11,888 nt of DNA, taken from NCBI RefSeq assembly GCF_000003605.2, contig NW_003137332.1, positions 145,285 to 157,172 on the forward strand, in the 5' to 3' direction. Shown here in pieces: positions 1 through 8,395 of this stretch; positions within the stretch are counted from its first letter, which is position 1, and every line of letters starts with the position of its first letter. Made by a program: the position numbers and the translations under genes. This DNA is from Saccoglossus kowalevskii. Lineage: Eukaryota > Hemichordata > Enteropneusta > Harrimaniidae. Under the pieces are notes generated by a model. The model was given only the letters and a program-made list of their open reading frames with translations, was not told the DNA's origin and searched no databases.

Positions 1-1110
1 CTGCAATGGTTGATACTATATTGAATTTATATATAAATGTCACTCTATTTCATTTGTATTTACCTGTATTCATACATTTTACAGTGTTTGTATATATTGC
101 ATTTATTTGTTCATTAAATATTGTGTCACTTGTATGTAAACACACGAAGCATGTAACAGATAAAATTCCTTATCGGTTCGTACAGTTTGTTTTGTTTTTC
201 CATGTTCAATCAGTGAAATTAAAATCGAATGTGCCATTAATTTTGTTATTTTATTCGTTTTTCGTGTTTGCTGGTTTGGATAGATGGCTGATTGGTTTGG
301 TATAATGCCCCTCCCCCTGTTTGGTTCGTGCCTACAAAGGTGTGGACGGATATGCTATAGGCAACATCGTGTTCGGAGTCGTGTCCATTTCAAAGAGAGG
401 TCCTCTCTCAGTAGGACGTGCAAATTAAAATAAAATCGATGACTGTTTATACGTGGGAAACGGTGATGGCAAATGGGATATAATACTACTAGTAATTATA
501 GGTGTCCATATGACTTCCATTGTCAGTGACTGGAGCGATGTATTATCATGGATTCCTCACGTTATTCACCACAAATGAATTTAATAACTATGCATGTCTA
601 ATTTTACAAGCAGAAATTTAACTCTGCTATAGGAAGCGTCTTCTCAACACAATCTTAAAATATGGTGGTCCCAGTGCGCTTTCATTTTATGAAACAGTAA
701 CACGATAGGTTTCGATAGCAAAATTATATCGAGGACATCGCATAGTTGCGACGAACATTTATCTTAAAATATTATCCGCGCTCTCCGCTTCAAAGTTTTA
801 AATTCAGACATTTGTACAATTGATTGGCAGGTTTCACATCAGTTAGGGAATGCCACGATTACCCCAACACTCCTTAACCCCCGGCATGCTTAATAAGAGT
901 AGCTACTTGTGTGTTGATATATGATCGCTAACATCAAGCAGTGCCTCTTTCGTAAACAATCCCAAATTTCACGTGGTCTCACTTAATTGTAAATAGTCCA
1001 CTGACCCCATGGCGCCCCTGACTCGCAATCTTCCAATGCTTCAAATTTAAACTCAAAATTCCTGACATTTTAGTCTACTGGGTATTGGAAACAAGCAAAT
1101 AAACATTTTT
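1..1110. other. AT-rich non-coding DNA, no gene recognised
   Basis: No supported gene. One frame is open from near the left edge to about 305, but its protein is dominated by Phe, Leu, Val, Ile and Tyr, as expected from a T-rich strand. It has no recognisable family feature, so I treat it as chance. Scattered CACGTG and AT-rich palindromes occur at background level. The stretch could be intergenic, or intron of the RASSF gene downstream if that gene has a distant 5' exon. Confidence 0.6.
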
Positions 1111-1700
1111 GTGCAAATAATTCAACAATGGTCGTCAATGGCTACTGGAAATGAAAAAGGTCCTTTTTTAAACTGTATTAACGTCGTTTTTATGTTTCGA
1201 CCAATGTGTTGGGCCGTACTACTTACTACCCATGCGCCTCGTCACCACATGGGGCGTGAACATCCCGATTGGTGTGTAATTAGTGATCGAGGTTATTCGT
1301 GGCCAGAGTCGTATACCACACATTCTTCTATAGATTGTCTTGATGGGGGAAAACGACGAATATACTACTAACCTATAGTCAGTGTTCACCGAGACTGTTC
1401 TCGGTTTCTGGTGATATTACCCTCGACGGGTCAGGTTTGCTACCGGTAGATATAAATAAAAAGGATCGTTTTCCAATTACAAAGCAGCCGTGTTGCACAA
1501 CTTGGCATTCCAATCGTAACTTAAAACGATAACCAGATGGGGAGGTTGGACGTACAACCTTGTGCTTGGATCGAGTGTCTGTGTATTTCAAGATATCCAC
1601 TCGGAAACGTTACCTTCGGGTGTGTATGTCGGGCTATACTGTAGGCACCCACTCGGGATAGTTACCGATCGCATCCACAGAGAATGTGCTAATCTGTTCT
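1111..1700. other. Less AT-rich stretch with unsupported ORFs and a short direct repeat
   Basis: Composition is more balanced than in the flanks. Open frames exist on both strands (+ 1138-1371 from ATG; - 1379-1600), but neither shows a recognisable domain, a conserved motif pattern or clear splice boundaries. A near-identical 18-mer occurs twice 52 bases apart (1597-1614 and 1649-1666; 15 of 18 bases match by eye). A short hairpin with 7-bp arms sits at 1388-1405. It could be an undetected 5' non-coding exon or a regulatory region of the downstream RASSF gene, but nothing in the sequence proves this. Confidence 0.35.
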
Positions 1701-2480
1701 GCCCATCTTTTGGGATCACCTGTTTACAATAATCAAGTACCTAACAGCAGCGTCTGACATGACCATACATGATACACGTATTCATCGCATTCAGCACTGT
1801 GTAATCTTTCAATGGTTCTCTTGATATTTTCTCACAGTAGCTTTAATGGACACTGTGTAATTCTAAAATTGGCAACGATGGAAAACAAATATCATAGCCC
1901 CAATCTTAACTTCTGAAAACAAACTCTTTGTACCTTCACTCGAGATTCTGTCCGTGCATATTCACTACATGTCGAGAATTAAACACGTCGGTGATTTTGG
2001 TCGGGTAAAATGGAGTATTGCGGGTTTACCGTTCGGAACAGTACTCCGTTATGTTTTCATTTCTATACAATTTCCTATTTTTAGCAAGAATTTGTTTACA
2101 AAGGATTCGTACAGCCCCCACCAATACATATAGAACGACATGGACAAAGGTGGATATTTACCCTACAATGTTGTACTATAATTTGATCGATATTTATATG
2201 TTTCTCGTTAGAAAGAACTAAATAAACTAACTGTAATTATCATACTCGTATCAACGAGCCCACATACACCAGCCTATAGCGAAATGACGCACTATCATAT
2301 AGGCAATTGTTTACAAATTACTTTATATTTATGTGTTGGCGATTAACTGTCAAGACTTATCTGTTGATACCACTTGAAACTTGCGTGCATGGTCAACACT
2401 TATACTAGTATAAACCAATCAAACTTGTATGTACTTTGTGTTATGCTTTCCCAGGCTAAGCTGATTAGGTCCCGGTTTAG
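1701..2480. other. AT-rich non-coding DNA, nothing recognisable
   Basis: I see no gene here. The only long frame (about 2018-2221) lacks an early ATG and encodes an AT-driven hydrophobic and aromatic peptide. A 9-bp-armed imperfect hairpin (2012-2047) is within what chance allows. Confidence 0.55.
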
Positions 2481-2487
2481 AACACTT

Positions 2488-2545
2488 ATGCAAATATGCG
2501 GTAATTATATTGCCCAATCATTGTGAATGATATAAGTCACGTGGT
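2488..2545. promoter_or_regulatory. Octamer, CCAAT and CACGTG motifs close upstream of the RASSF exon
   Basis: Three classical motifs lie within about 60 bases: a perfect POU octamer ATGCAAAT (2488-2495), CCAAT (2514-2518), and an E-box CACGTG inside GTCACGTGGT (2536-2545). They lie 130-190 bases upstream of the splice acceptor. This would fit a proximal promoter if the RASSF transcript starts here, or an intronic enhancer if the acceptor is used. Motif matches alone are weak evidence, and no TATA box or initiator stands out. Confidence 0.25.
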
Positions 2546-2654
2546 TCATGTTGAGTGTACTGAAACTCGTATTACGGCGTTAGTGTCCCACTGATTGCTT
2601 CGTCGTTTACAATACCACATTATGTACTACCCAGACGTCTTCAACTGACATCTA

Positions 2655-2674
2655 CTGTTTTTCTTGTTTAACAG
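2655..2674 (+). other. 3' splice site (acceptor) before the RASSF coding exon
   Basis: A pyrimidine-rich run, CTGTTTTTCTTGTTTAACAG, ends in a CAG at 2672-2674. Exon sequence would begin at 2675, seven bases before the start codon. The tract is a textbook metazoan acceptor and implies at least one upstream exon carrying 5' UTR or a few extra N-terminal codons. The reading frame is open back to a TGA at 2646-2648, so coding sequence from an upstream exon could splice in frame. Confidence 0.7.
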
Positions 2675-2681
2675 AGGTAAC

Positions 2682-3881
2682 ATGGGTGAGATTGCTGTCT
2701 GGATCGATGGAAGGGAAAAGCGTGTGGCTGGTATGACTAAGAAAACCACGTGTGGAGAGGTTGTCAAAACTTTACTGCGTGTGAAAAACAAGGATCTCAA
2801 CGACGAACAACACTGCCTGAATTTTACGCTGTTTGAAAGATGGCGGGACTGTGAAAGACCGCTGCCTGCTAAAACGAAAATCTACAAAGTGTGGAAAGCA
2901 TGGGGGAATGAACAGGAAAATGTCAAATTTACTCTCAAGAAGTACAAATCTTCGAAGTCAGGTAGTGATAACGGTAGGTCTTACAGGCCAAACAATGATA
3001 AGCGTGAACGATGCGGGGACGAAAATAGGAACAAAATATCAAGATCGAAGCACAGGAATAGTCAACACCGAGGGGAAGACGGTGATGACCCTGAGTCTAA
3101 ACATGTGTTGGAAACTCTGGAAAGTCTGATCCAGGTTGTGATTGCACAGGATCAACGTATACAAGAATTGCTAGAAAGGATAGAAGACACGGATGAGGAA
3201 ATCGAATATTATGAAACTAGAATTCATATTGAAAGACTGAAAGAAAACGGTAAGAACTATGTACAGGATTCTTATCTGACGGACGCGGACGATGCCGATA
3301 GCGCAATGGGAGGGGAGAATATAGAGTCCTACATCTCAGCTTGCGAGAATCTCCTACGATTGGACCAGGACATTGAAAACAACGAAACAACAATTGAGAG
3401 ATTGACTCAACAATTGGAAGAAGAGTCGCTTTCTTTGTCTTCCTTCAATGAAAATAACAATAGCTGTGAGGCTTCTACGCTGAATCCTGAGAGCGAGGTG
3501 GATATGGCGGTAATTCTAGAACTAAACAAGCTTCGTCAAGAGCTGGAAAAGAGCGTGCGAACTGGACTACAACAGAGAGGACAACTCTGTAAGATAAAAC
3601 AGGAAAATGTGAACTCTGACACTGCATTGGAAAACAAACGCAAGCAGATAGAATGCTTGGCTTTGGAATTGCAGTTATTGAACACTACAGATGAACATCA
3701 CAACACTGACAATATCGACGTTACTATTGATGACATCATAGAAAATACGGACATTCTTACAAAAGATGTTAATTATAGTAGCAAAGATGCCTATGACAAT
3801 GAATCAGATGCCGATACAGGTTTAAGTTCACTACACAGCCAAGACGATGACTCACCAACTGTTGTAGAAACATTAGTTTGA
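2682..3881 (+). CDS. RASSF9/10-like: N-terminal Ras-association domain family protein, RASSF9/RASSF10 (Meru-like)
   Basis: The ORF encodes a complete 399-residue scaffold protein. Residues about 3-86 form the divergent Ras-association (ubiquitin-fold) domain: IAVWIDGREKRVAG, then TTCGEVVKTLL, then ERWRDCERPLP and KVWKAWGNEQENVKF, the arrangement seen in vertebrate RASSF9/10. A polar, basic linker (about 88-142) follows. The family's helical/coiled-coil region runs about 143-255, with the signature ENGKNYVQDSYL at 188-199, and a second coil with ELEKSVRTGL spans about 272-334. A conserved acidic tail, DADTGLSSLHSQDDD (376-390), precedes a C-terminal ETLV that fits a class I PDZ ligand. There is no SARAH domain, as expected for RASSF7-10. 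Known roles: RASSF9 binds the cytosolic tail of peptidylglycine alpha-amidating monooxygenase on recycling endosomes; fly Meru links Dishevelled and Bazooka in cell polarity. The ATG at 2682 has A at -3 and G at +4; an earlier TTG in frame is not a credible start. The exon has no internal intron. Family assignment is firm; RASSF9 versus RASSF10 cannot be settled, and one invertebrate gene may be orthologous to both. Confidence 0.93.
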   Translation: MGEIAVWIDGREKRVAGMTKKTTCGEVVKTLLRVKNKDLNDEQHCLNFTLFERWRDCERPLPAKTKIYKVWKAWGNEQENVKFTLKKYKSSKSGSDNGRSYRPNNDKRERCGDENRNKISRSKHRNSQHRGEDGDDPESKHVLETLESLIQVVIAQDQRIQELLERIEDTDEEIEYYETRIHIERLKENGKNYVQDSYLTDADDADSAMGGENIESYISACENLLRLDQDIENNETTIERLTQQLEEESLSLSSFNENNNSCEASTLNPESEVDMAVILELNKLRQELEKSVRTGLQQRGQLCKIKQENVNSDTALENKRKQIECLALELQLLNTTDEHHNTDNIDVTIDDIIENTDILTKDVNYSSKDAYDNESDADTGLSSLHSQDDDSPTVVETLV

Positions 3882-4395
3882 ACGGTCTTTATTATTTAGC
3901 AAATCTATAGAGGGCTCCCTCATATTGGGAAGAATTACCAGTCATCCCCAGTACTTAAATTCCGAGGCAGTATAACAAAACATATACGTAGCTGATGATC
4001 TGCAATACTAATTCCTACTACTCACTGTCACATATTTTGTTTTCATTTATTTTTGAAGACATTAATACATAAATGCAAACACTAATACCCTCTTCCGTTC
4101 CGATAATGAATGCATGTAATAACATCAGTACTAGTGTGCCTACTATATAATTTGTTAAAACTGTTTTCATCTATGCCATTACTATATTGGATTGTTTTGT
4201 TTTGTTTTTAGTTCTTTTATAACCAAAAAATTATGTTCACCTTAACCAATGGAAAATATGCCAATATTTATATAAGTGTTATAAGTTAATTAACAGTACA
4301 ATGGAATGTCGAACGCCATTACAGCGCGGTTGTAATTCTACGTTTTGTCTATTGTTTGATGTATAGCCAGTTCACTGTAGCAACCTGGCATTATT

Positions 4396-4406
4396 TTATT
4401 TATTTA
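4396..4406 (+). promoter_or_regulatory. AU-rich element core in the putative 3' UTR
   Basis: TTATTTATT (4396-4404) overlaps ATTTATTTA (4398-4406). On RNA this is the UUAUUUAUU nonamer bound by TTP/ELAV-type proteins that control mRNA decay. It matters only if the RASSF 3' UTR extends this far. In a T-rich background such matches also arise by chance. Confidence 0.25.
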
Positions 4407-4608
4407 TGCTTGTTTTGTAGCTATGTTTACACAGAAATCAGAATTTTAAAAAATGTATCATTTTAAATGCTGTATTATTTACTAACAAAAAAGCTGCCAA
4501 GTAATCTTTCGCAAAAAATCCTCATGTTGACCTCGCCTGCTGACTTGGTCCCATCTGAGTTGTGTTTATGAATGATGCATTCGGATTAAACAGTATTACA
4601 TTTCACTC

Positions 4609-4616
4609 TGTAAATA
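4609..4616 (+). promoter_or_regulatory. Pumilio/PUF-type site in the putative 3' UTR
   Basis: TGTAAATA matches the conserved PUF-protein consensus UGUANAUA exactly. It lies about 730 bases after the RASSF stop codon and 19 bases after a possible ATTAAA signal. It suggests translational or stability control if transcribed, but is a single short match. Confidence 0.25.
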
Positions 4617-5545
4617 CATTGTAATCTGATAGAAGTTTCAAAAATGAAAACTAAAAAGATGAAAAGAAATGTGCCAGCTTACTCTGTCGGCACAATGTTA
4701 TATACTATTCCCCAATTGACAATATTTATAACGATTTATAACATACTGTAACTATATATCAAATATATCAACAATGCTCGCTTTGTTTTTTGTGTCACGA
4801 TCACACACAGTCATGGACTATTTAACTACTAAACCATGTAATATACTTTACAAAAGCTTCGGGCAATATCAACTGCTTGACCCTACCCTGGCAACTGAAC
4901 TGTACTTATTAGTATCGTACATATTTTGGGGAGTCAGGTTTTAAGTTTTGTTGTTGTTGTTATTTCTTCACCGTTGCTAGATGAATTCTAGGCGCCCTCA
5001 TCATCTATGTTTGTTCTCAATTTATCAATTACATTATAATGCTGCTTGAAAGAACTTTTCATCTTTATTTCAAAATAGTATGTATGTTTGGTTTTAAGAA
5101 TGCCAGTATCCAGCGCATATTTAAATATATATTCCATCATATAATATTCAATATATCGTAAGTATGTTGCACTCTATGCACTGAATTGCTACATTTATGG
5201 TTGTTTTCCATTTGCGGTTTAAATGAATGTAACTTTCCATCAATCACGTGACTCAGGAACATTTTTAGCGCAATATGTAATTTAATAATATCTACCAATT
5301 TGTGATAAAACATATTTTATGAATTTTATATCCATGAAATGATGGTCTATACGATTATTGAATAACGACTTCTCTGATTGGAAGAGAGTCCAGCTGTGTG
5401 TGGAATAGTAACACAGTGAATCATGTGCTAATACGAAGATTAAAATAGAATCAATAATGGACAGTTTGGGTATTATTACTTCATAAATACGTCATTGTAA
5501 TTCGTTGTCTATTAATATTGACTGTCTATACAAGTCAGCTATCTT

Positions 5546-5551
5546 AATAAA
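5546..5551 (+). terminator. Candidate polyadenylation signal AATAAA
   Basis: This is the first canonical AATAAA downstream of the RASSF coding exon. It is followed about 25 bases later by a TG-rich stretch that can act as the downstream element. It is the best candidate for the main 3' end, giving a 3' UTR of about 1.7 kb. Confidence 0.4.
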
Positions 5552-5579
5552 ACAATATACAATATTTTAATATGTGTTG

Positions 5580-5585
5580 AATAAA
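5580..5585 (+). terminator. Second candidate polyadenylation signal AATAAA
   Basis: This canonical hexamer lies 34 bases after the first and is followed by a C/T-rich rather than G/T-rich stretch. It is less convincing than 5546 but could act as a backup site. Confidence 0.25.
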
Positions 5586-6144
5586 TGATGAGTCCCTCTC
5601 CAACGAATATCAAAGATTTGATATACAGTTTATTTGAAGAAATTGCATCTCGATGACTGAAGCATACCTACTATTTTGCACAGACTTTCCAGCAAAACAC
5701 AAATGTCAAGCCAACGTATAAATCTTGCTTGTCAAAAACTAGTGTAATGTGTTCCGGGTGTAGAATTCAGTGTCCATTTACGCGATGCCTCGTTTGTTTT
5801 AAGCAGATGTGCACTGACTATCATTATGTATACAGTGTACATTCAACCACCGTAATTGTAAGACTTAATAACTCCGAATATTCCAACATTTAAGTAATTT
5901 CCCTTCCATTAATTTCTGACACTTGGAATGGCATGGCAATTAACCTTGACCGTTACAATACGCCAGTGTAGTCCCTGTATACAATATACAATAGTGAGAA
6001 TGGTCATTGACCTCGGAGTATTAATCGAAATTCCAGTGCGTGTTCCCCGACCTTCCCATTCATCATCCTTTGTCCATATATCGTCAATAAGATATACCCA
6101 CCCTCCTCCCGTTTACTGTTCTAATTAAATACCGCCAATTTGCA
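5586..6144. other. Non-coding DNA, no gene recognised
   Basis: The sequence is mostly AT-rich. A 66-codon frame with ATG at 5928 (stop at 6126-6128) encodes a peptide with no domain, signal peptide or conserved pattern I recognise. I do not call it a gene. Confidence 0.45.
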
Positions 6145-6354
6145 ATGCACGGCCCCACGGTGGGTGATCCAATCAATGGCCGACCAAGTTACGTGATATT
6201 TTCGGACTTGAGTCCAAGTGAGAGAAATGCCATTTTCAGATATACAAATCAAAGTTTATATATTGAATTTGTAATGGAAAATCAGTTCGAAAAAATATAC
6301 CAGTGTTCCGCGTGTATCAATACAAAAAGAGCGCACGATATTACACACAAATAG
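6145..6354 (+). CDS. Weak candidate small ORF, 69 codons, unrecognised
   Basis: From the ATG at 6145, with G at -3, this frame encodes a polar, charge-balanced 69-residue peptide. Its composition is more protein-like than that of the other short frames here: a segment YVIFSDLSPSERNAIFRY, then NQFEKIYQCSACINTKRAHD and a terminal DITHK. The last part holds a C-x2-C-x6-H-x3-H arrangement that could bind a metal, although the spacing is shorter than in a classical C2H2 finger. The frame is open upstream to a stop near 6089, and there is no clear acceptor in front. It has no visible signal peptide or membrane segment. It may be a short gene, an exon, a relic of a transposon gene, or chance. I do not recognise a family. 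Confidence 0.2.
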   Translation: MHGPTVGDPINGRPSYVIFSDLSPSERNAIFRYTNQSLYIEFVMENQFEKIYQCSACINTKRAHDITHK

Positions 6355-6807
6355 TTGGTAAAATATCACAATAGACACAGACCACCCAATTGTTTTAATG
6401 ATATTGTGTTACTCGTAAATGCCTACACCACAGACACTAGTATATATTGCGGGGGTTCTCTTGTCATCTTTAATTATAAAACGAACCGCGACACAACTAC
6501 AGATCTTCGCAACGTGTTTTAACAACGATAATTTACAATCTGTTTATTAAATCATTGCTGTGGCGTTTTGTCACCAAAATCGATGCATGACACATTTGAT
6601 TTAAGACAAGTTGTGTGGCTTATTTCCCTAATAAAAAGGCTCATAACGAATAACTTGTGAAACACATGTTTCAAACAGGAAAAGATCTGAAGATTGAGGA
6701 GTAAAATAAGCGAACTTCCGCTCATTGAAACTGGAATAACCTGCTGAATGAAATGTTAATAACAGCACGCAGGGAATAATATATTGATGTACAGTAAGCT
6801 GACTGAT
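6355..6807. other. AT-rich non-coding DNA, nothing recognisable
   Basis: No open frame of interest, RNA-gene signature or repeat beyond short AT-rich runs is visible between the small ORF and the palindromic element. Confidence 0.55.
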
Positions 6808-6905
6808 TACCGATATTTAATACTTGGGCGACCATCTTGAATCCGTTTTTCAAGTCCAGGCAAGATTCAAGATGGCTGCCATATTAAATACATTAAATAT
6901 CGGTA
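6808..6905. mobile_element. Palindromic MITE-like element flanked by TA (Tc1/mariner type?)
   Basis: Two nested perfect inverted repeats make up most of this stretch. The outer arms, ACCGATATTTAAT (6809-6821) and its exact complement (6892-6904), are followed inwards by CCATCTTGAATC (6832-6843) and its exact complement (6864-6875), with a 20-base loop. The symmetry stops at a TA on each side (6808-6809 and 6904-6905), which is the target duplication expected of Tc1/mariner-type elements. TA is self-complementary, so this is suggestive rather than proof. No transposase is present, so if mobile it was non-autonomous. The inner arms carry CAAGATGGC, close to the YY1 consensus AAGATGGCGGC. The folded DNA or RNA would be a long hairpin. 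Confidence 0.5.
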
Positions 6906-6989
6906 CTATCGACACAACACTCTTGTTTTTGCATTCATTTATTTCAATATTTATAAAGTTCAGACTGAAACAAGAGATTTTTAGTGGCC

Positions 6990-7300
6990 AATAGAATAAT
7001 TACTGGTAGAGTTGGGTAGATGCTAGAGGTAGTGGGGCTGTGGTAGTTGATGAGGTGGGGCTAGTGGTTGGCGTCGAGGTGTGATTGGTCGTTATGGTTT
7101 AGGTGGGAATGTTTGTTGTGGTTGTGATGGGGGCAGGTGTGTCGAAGTATTTAGGTATGCGTTAATGACAATTATGGCGGTTGGAATCAGGCAGGTGGCG
7201 GTCAGGCATTTTATTCATCTTGGCGGTAGTGGCCAGTTGGTTTGGCAATGATCGATTGATAGTTGGTTGTTTGTTTGTTGATTAGTTTTCCAATGGTCCG
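6990..7300. repeat. Strongly G+T-skewed low-complexity tract
   Basis: The + strand is almost free of C: by hand count 7021-7140 has 7 C and 15 A in 120 bases. Runs such as GTTTGTTGTGGTTGTGATGG dominate, giving way to TTGTTTGTTTG near 7270. There is no exact tandem period. The opposite strand reads as Thr/Pro/Ser-rich codons (- strand 7140-7102 and 7098-7003, split by one TAA). It may be a decayed minisatellite or a dead mucin-type coding segment, and such skew also favours R-loops. The cause is not settled. Confidence 0.5.
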
Positions 7301-8183
7301 TGGTTTATTACTTGTAGATGAATTTACCGTAGGTAGGAGGTCAGTGATGGCCATTCTGTGAGTTGGCTGTCATTGAATGTCCATGTGTTTGAATACAGTG
7401 TTTGTCAGTCGATACTAAACTGAATAATGGGGTTATATTAATCGCATTTGAGCACTGCTTGCATTTTTATATGTCTCTGTCGAAAACTACTGAACTTTGA
7501 CATTTCATAATGGACAACATGTGCTTCATTTCTAAGGAATTCATGTCTTGACAACCGCAAAACAAACTCAACCAATTGTCCGATATAGTAAAGATGATGT
7601 CAGTGAGGGCAATGTATGAGAGGCTATGCAATTTGTGTTCGATAAAAAAAGGTCAGTCACATCTAGGAATGCTATTACTACAATAAACCTGAAAGATCCC
7701 ATTCACATTTGTGAATATCCCTATTAAAATTAGTATATTGAGTAATGGCGTCGGTTTTGCCTAGGGCATGCGTCTAGACCAGCTTCTCAAGGGGCTACAG
7801 ATATCCACTTTTTACATGTACAGCGCGTAATGATGTGACACAATGCGCAAAACGTGGTGATAATATTGTGATTATATCCAAAGAAAAGAAAAATGGAGGC
7901 AGACAATATTCAACTATGTTCCTTGATAAGTCTTCATCTTCAAGACTGTACGTCTGCGAAAGGTCAGCCACTGTCCTCTAACAACAAAATTAGTGGCCGA
8001 ATAGCTCGTTTTCGAATACAATATAATTGGATGAAAAGGATGGGGGATACTATAGGAATGTCTGATCTCAGTTTAACTGCTGTGTATAACACTCATTCAA
8101 CGTGCGTATTCTGCCATCTTTTGTACTTATTCAGACTATACCAGTGAAATGAACAATAACCCTGGTCATTATCTTGTCAGTAT
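7301..8183. other. Non-coding DNA, no gene recognised
   Basis: An 84-codon frame starts at ATG 7893 with a good context (A at -3, G at +4) and ends at 8147. Its product has no recognisable domain or compositional sign of selection. I do not call it. Nothing else stands out. Confidence 0.45.
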
Positions 8184-8395
8184 ACGTACATACCAATAGA
8201 GACAGACAATCTGACAAGTGATGGACAGCCGTACAGAGAATTAGGGAGGGTATCACGTACGCTGAATGACTTGTCACGTGTAAGATGTACAAATCATGGT
8301 CAATGCTGTCTTCCTATTTTATGTGGTCATGTTACATGTGTAAGAGCCGTGACACGCTGACGTCACTGGCTAAAATACATCACGTAATAATGATG
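8184..8395. promoter_or_regulatory. Cluster of ACGT-core sites (possible enhancer)
   Basis: Five ACGT cores fall within about 210 bases: 8184-8187, 8255-8258, 8276-8279 (inside CACGTG), 8360-8363 (inside a full CRE palindrome TGACGTCA, 8358-8365) and 8392-8395. In DNA this AT-rich I would expect about one. Two of them sit in an imperfect direct repeat (CACGTGTAAGA and CATGTGTAAGA, about 60 bases apart). bHLH, bHLH-PAS and CREB/ATF factors bind such cores. The patch may be a cis-regulatory element for a neighbouring gene, but no function is shown. Confidence 0.3.

Larger units (their letters stand above)
3882..5570 (+). other. Probable long 3' UTR of the RASSF gene
   Basis: After the stop codon there is about 1.7 kb of AT-rich sequence with no coding frame. 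It is rich in T runs, including a TTTTG repeat at about 4192-4209, and in short AT palindromes. The first canonical AATAAA downstream is at 5546-5551, followed by a TG-rich TATGTGTTGA near 5571, which would place cleavage around 5565-5575. A weaker ATTAAA at 4585-4590 could give a shorter form. The extent is inferred; only transcript data would fix it. An 11-mer, ATCACGTGACT, at 5243-5253 combines an E-box with an AP-1-like TGACTCA at 5249-5255. Confidence 0.5.

Noticed and set aside
6-305. 99-codon + strand ORF rich in Phe, Val, Leu and Ile
   Set aside because: Its composition follows from a T-rich strand. The hydrophobics are spread without clear membrane-helix boundaries, there are no family motifs, and it runs almost from the edge of the window.
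1379-1600. 73-codon - strand ORF
   Set aside because: No recognisable domain, splice context or coding signal. A + strand ORF just upstream is equally unsupported.
2012-2047. Imperfect 9-bp hairpin (GGAGTATTG with CAGTACTCC)
   Set aside because: Short arms with a wobble pair, and no terminal duplication or conserved loop. Expected by chance several times in this length.
2833-3129. 98-codon ORF overlapping the RASSF coding exon in another frame
   Set aside because: It is a shadow of the RASSF gene, whose own frame shows clear family conservation throughout this stretch.
6920-6976. 9-bp inverted repeat CTCTTGTTT / AAACAAGAG
   Set aside because: The arms are A/T-biased and low-complexity, with a 39-base loop and no further structure.
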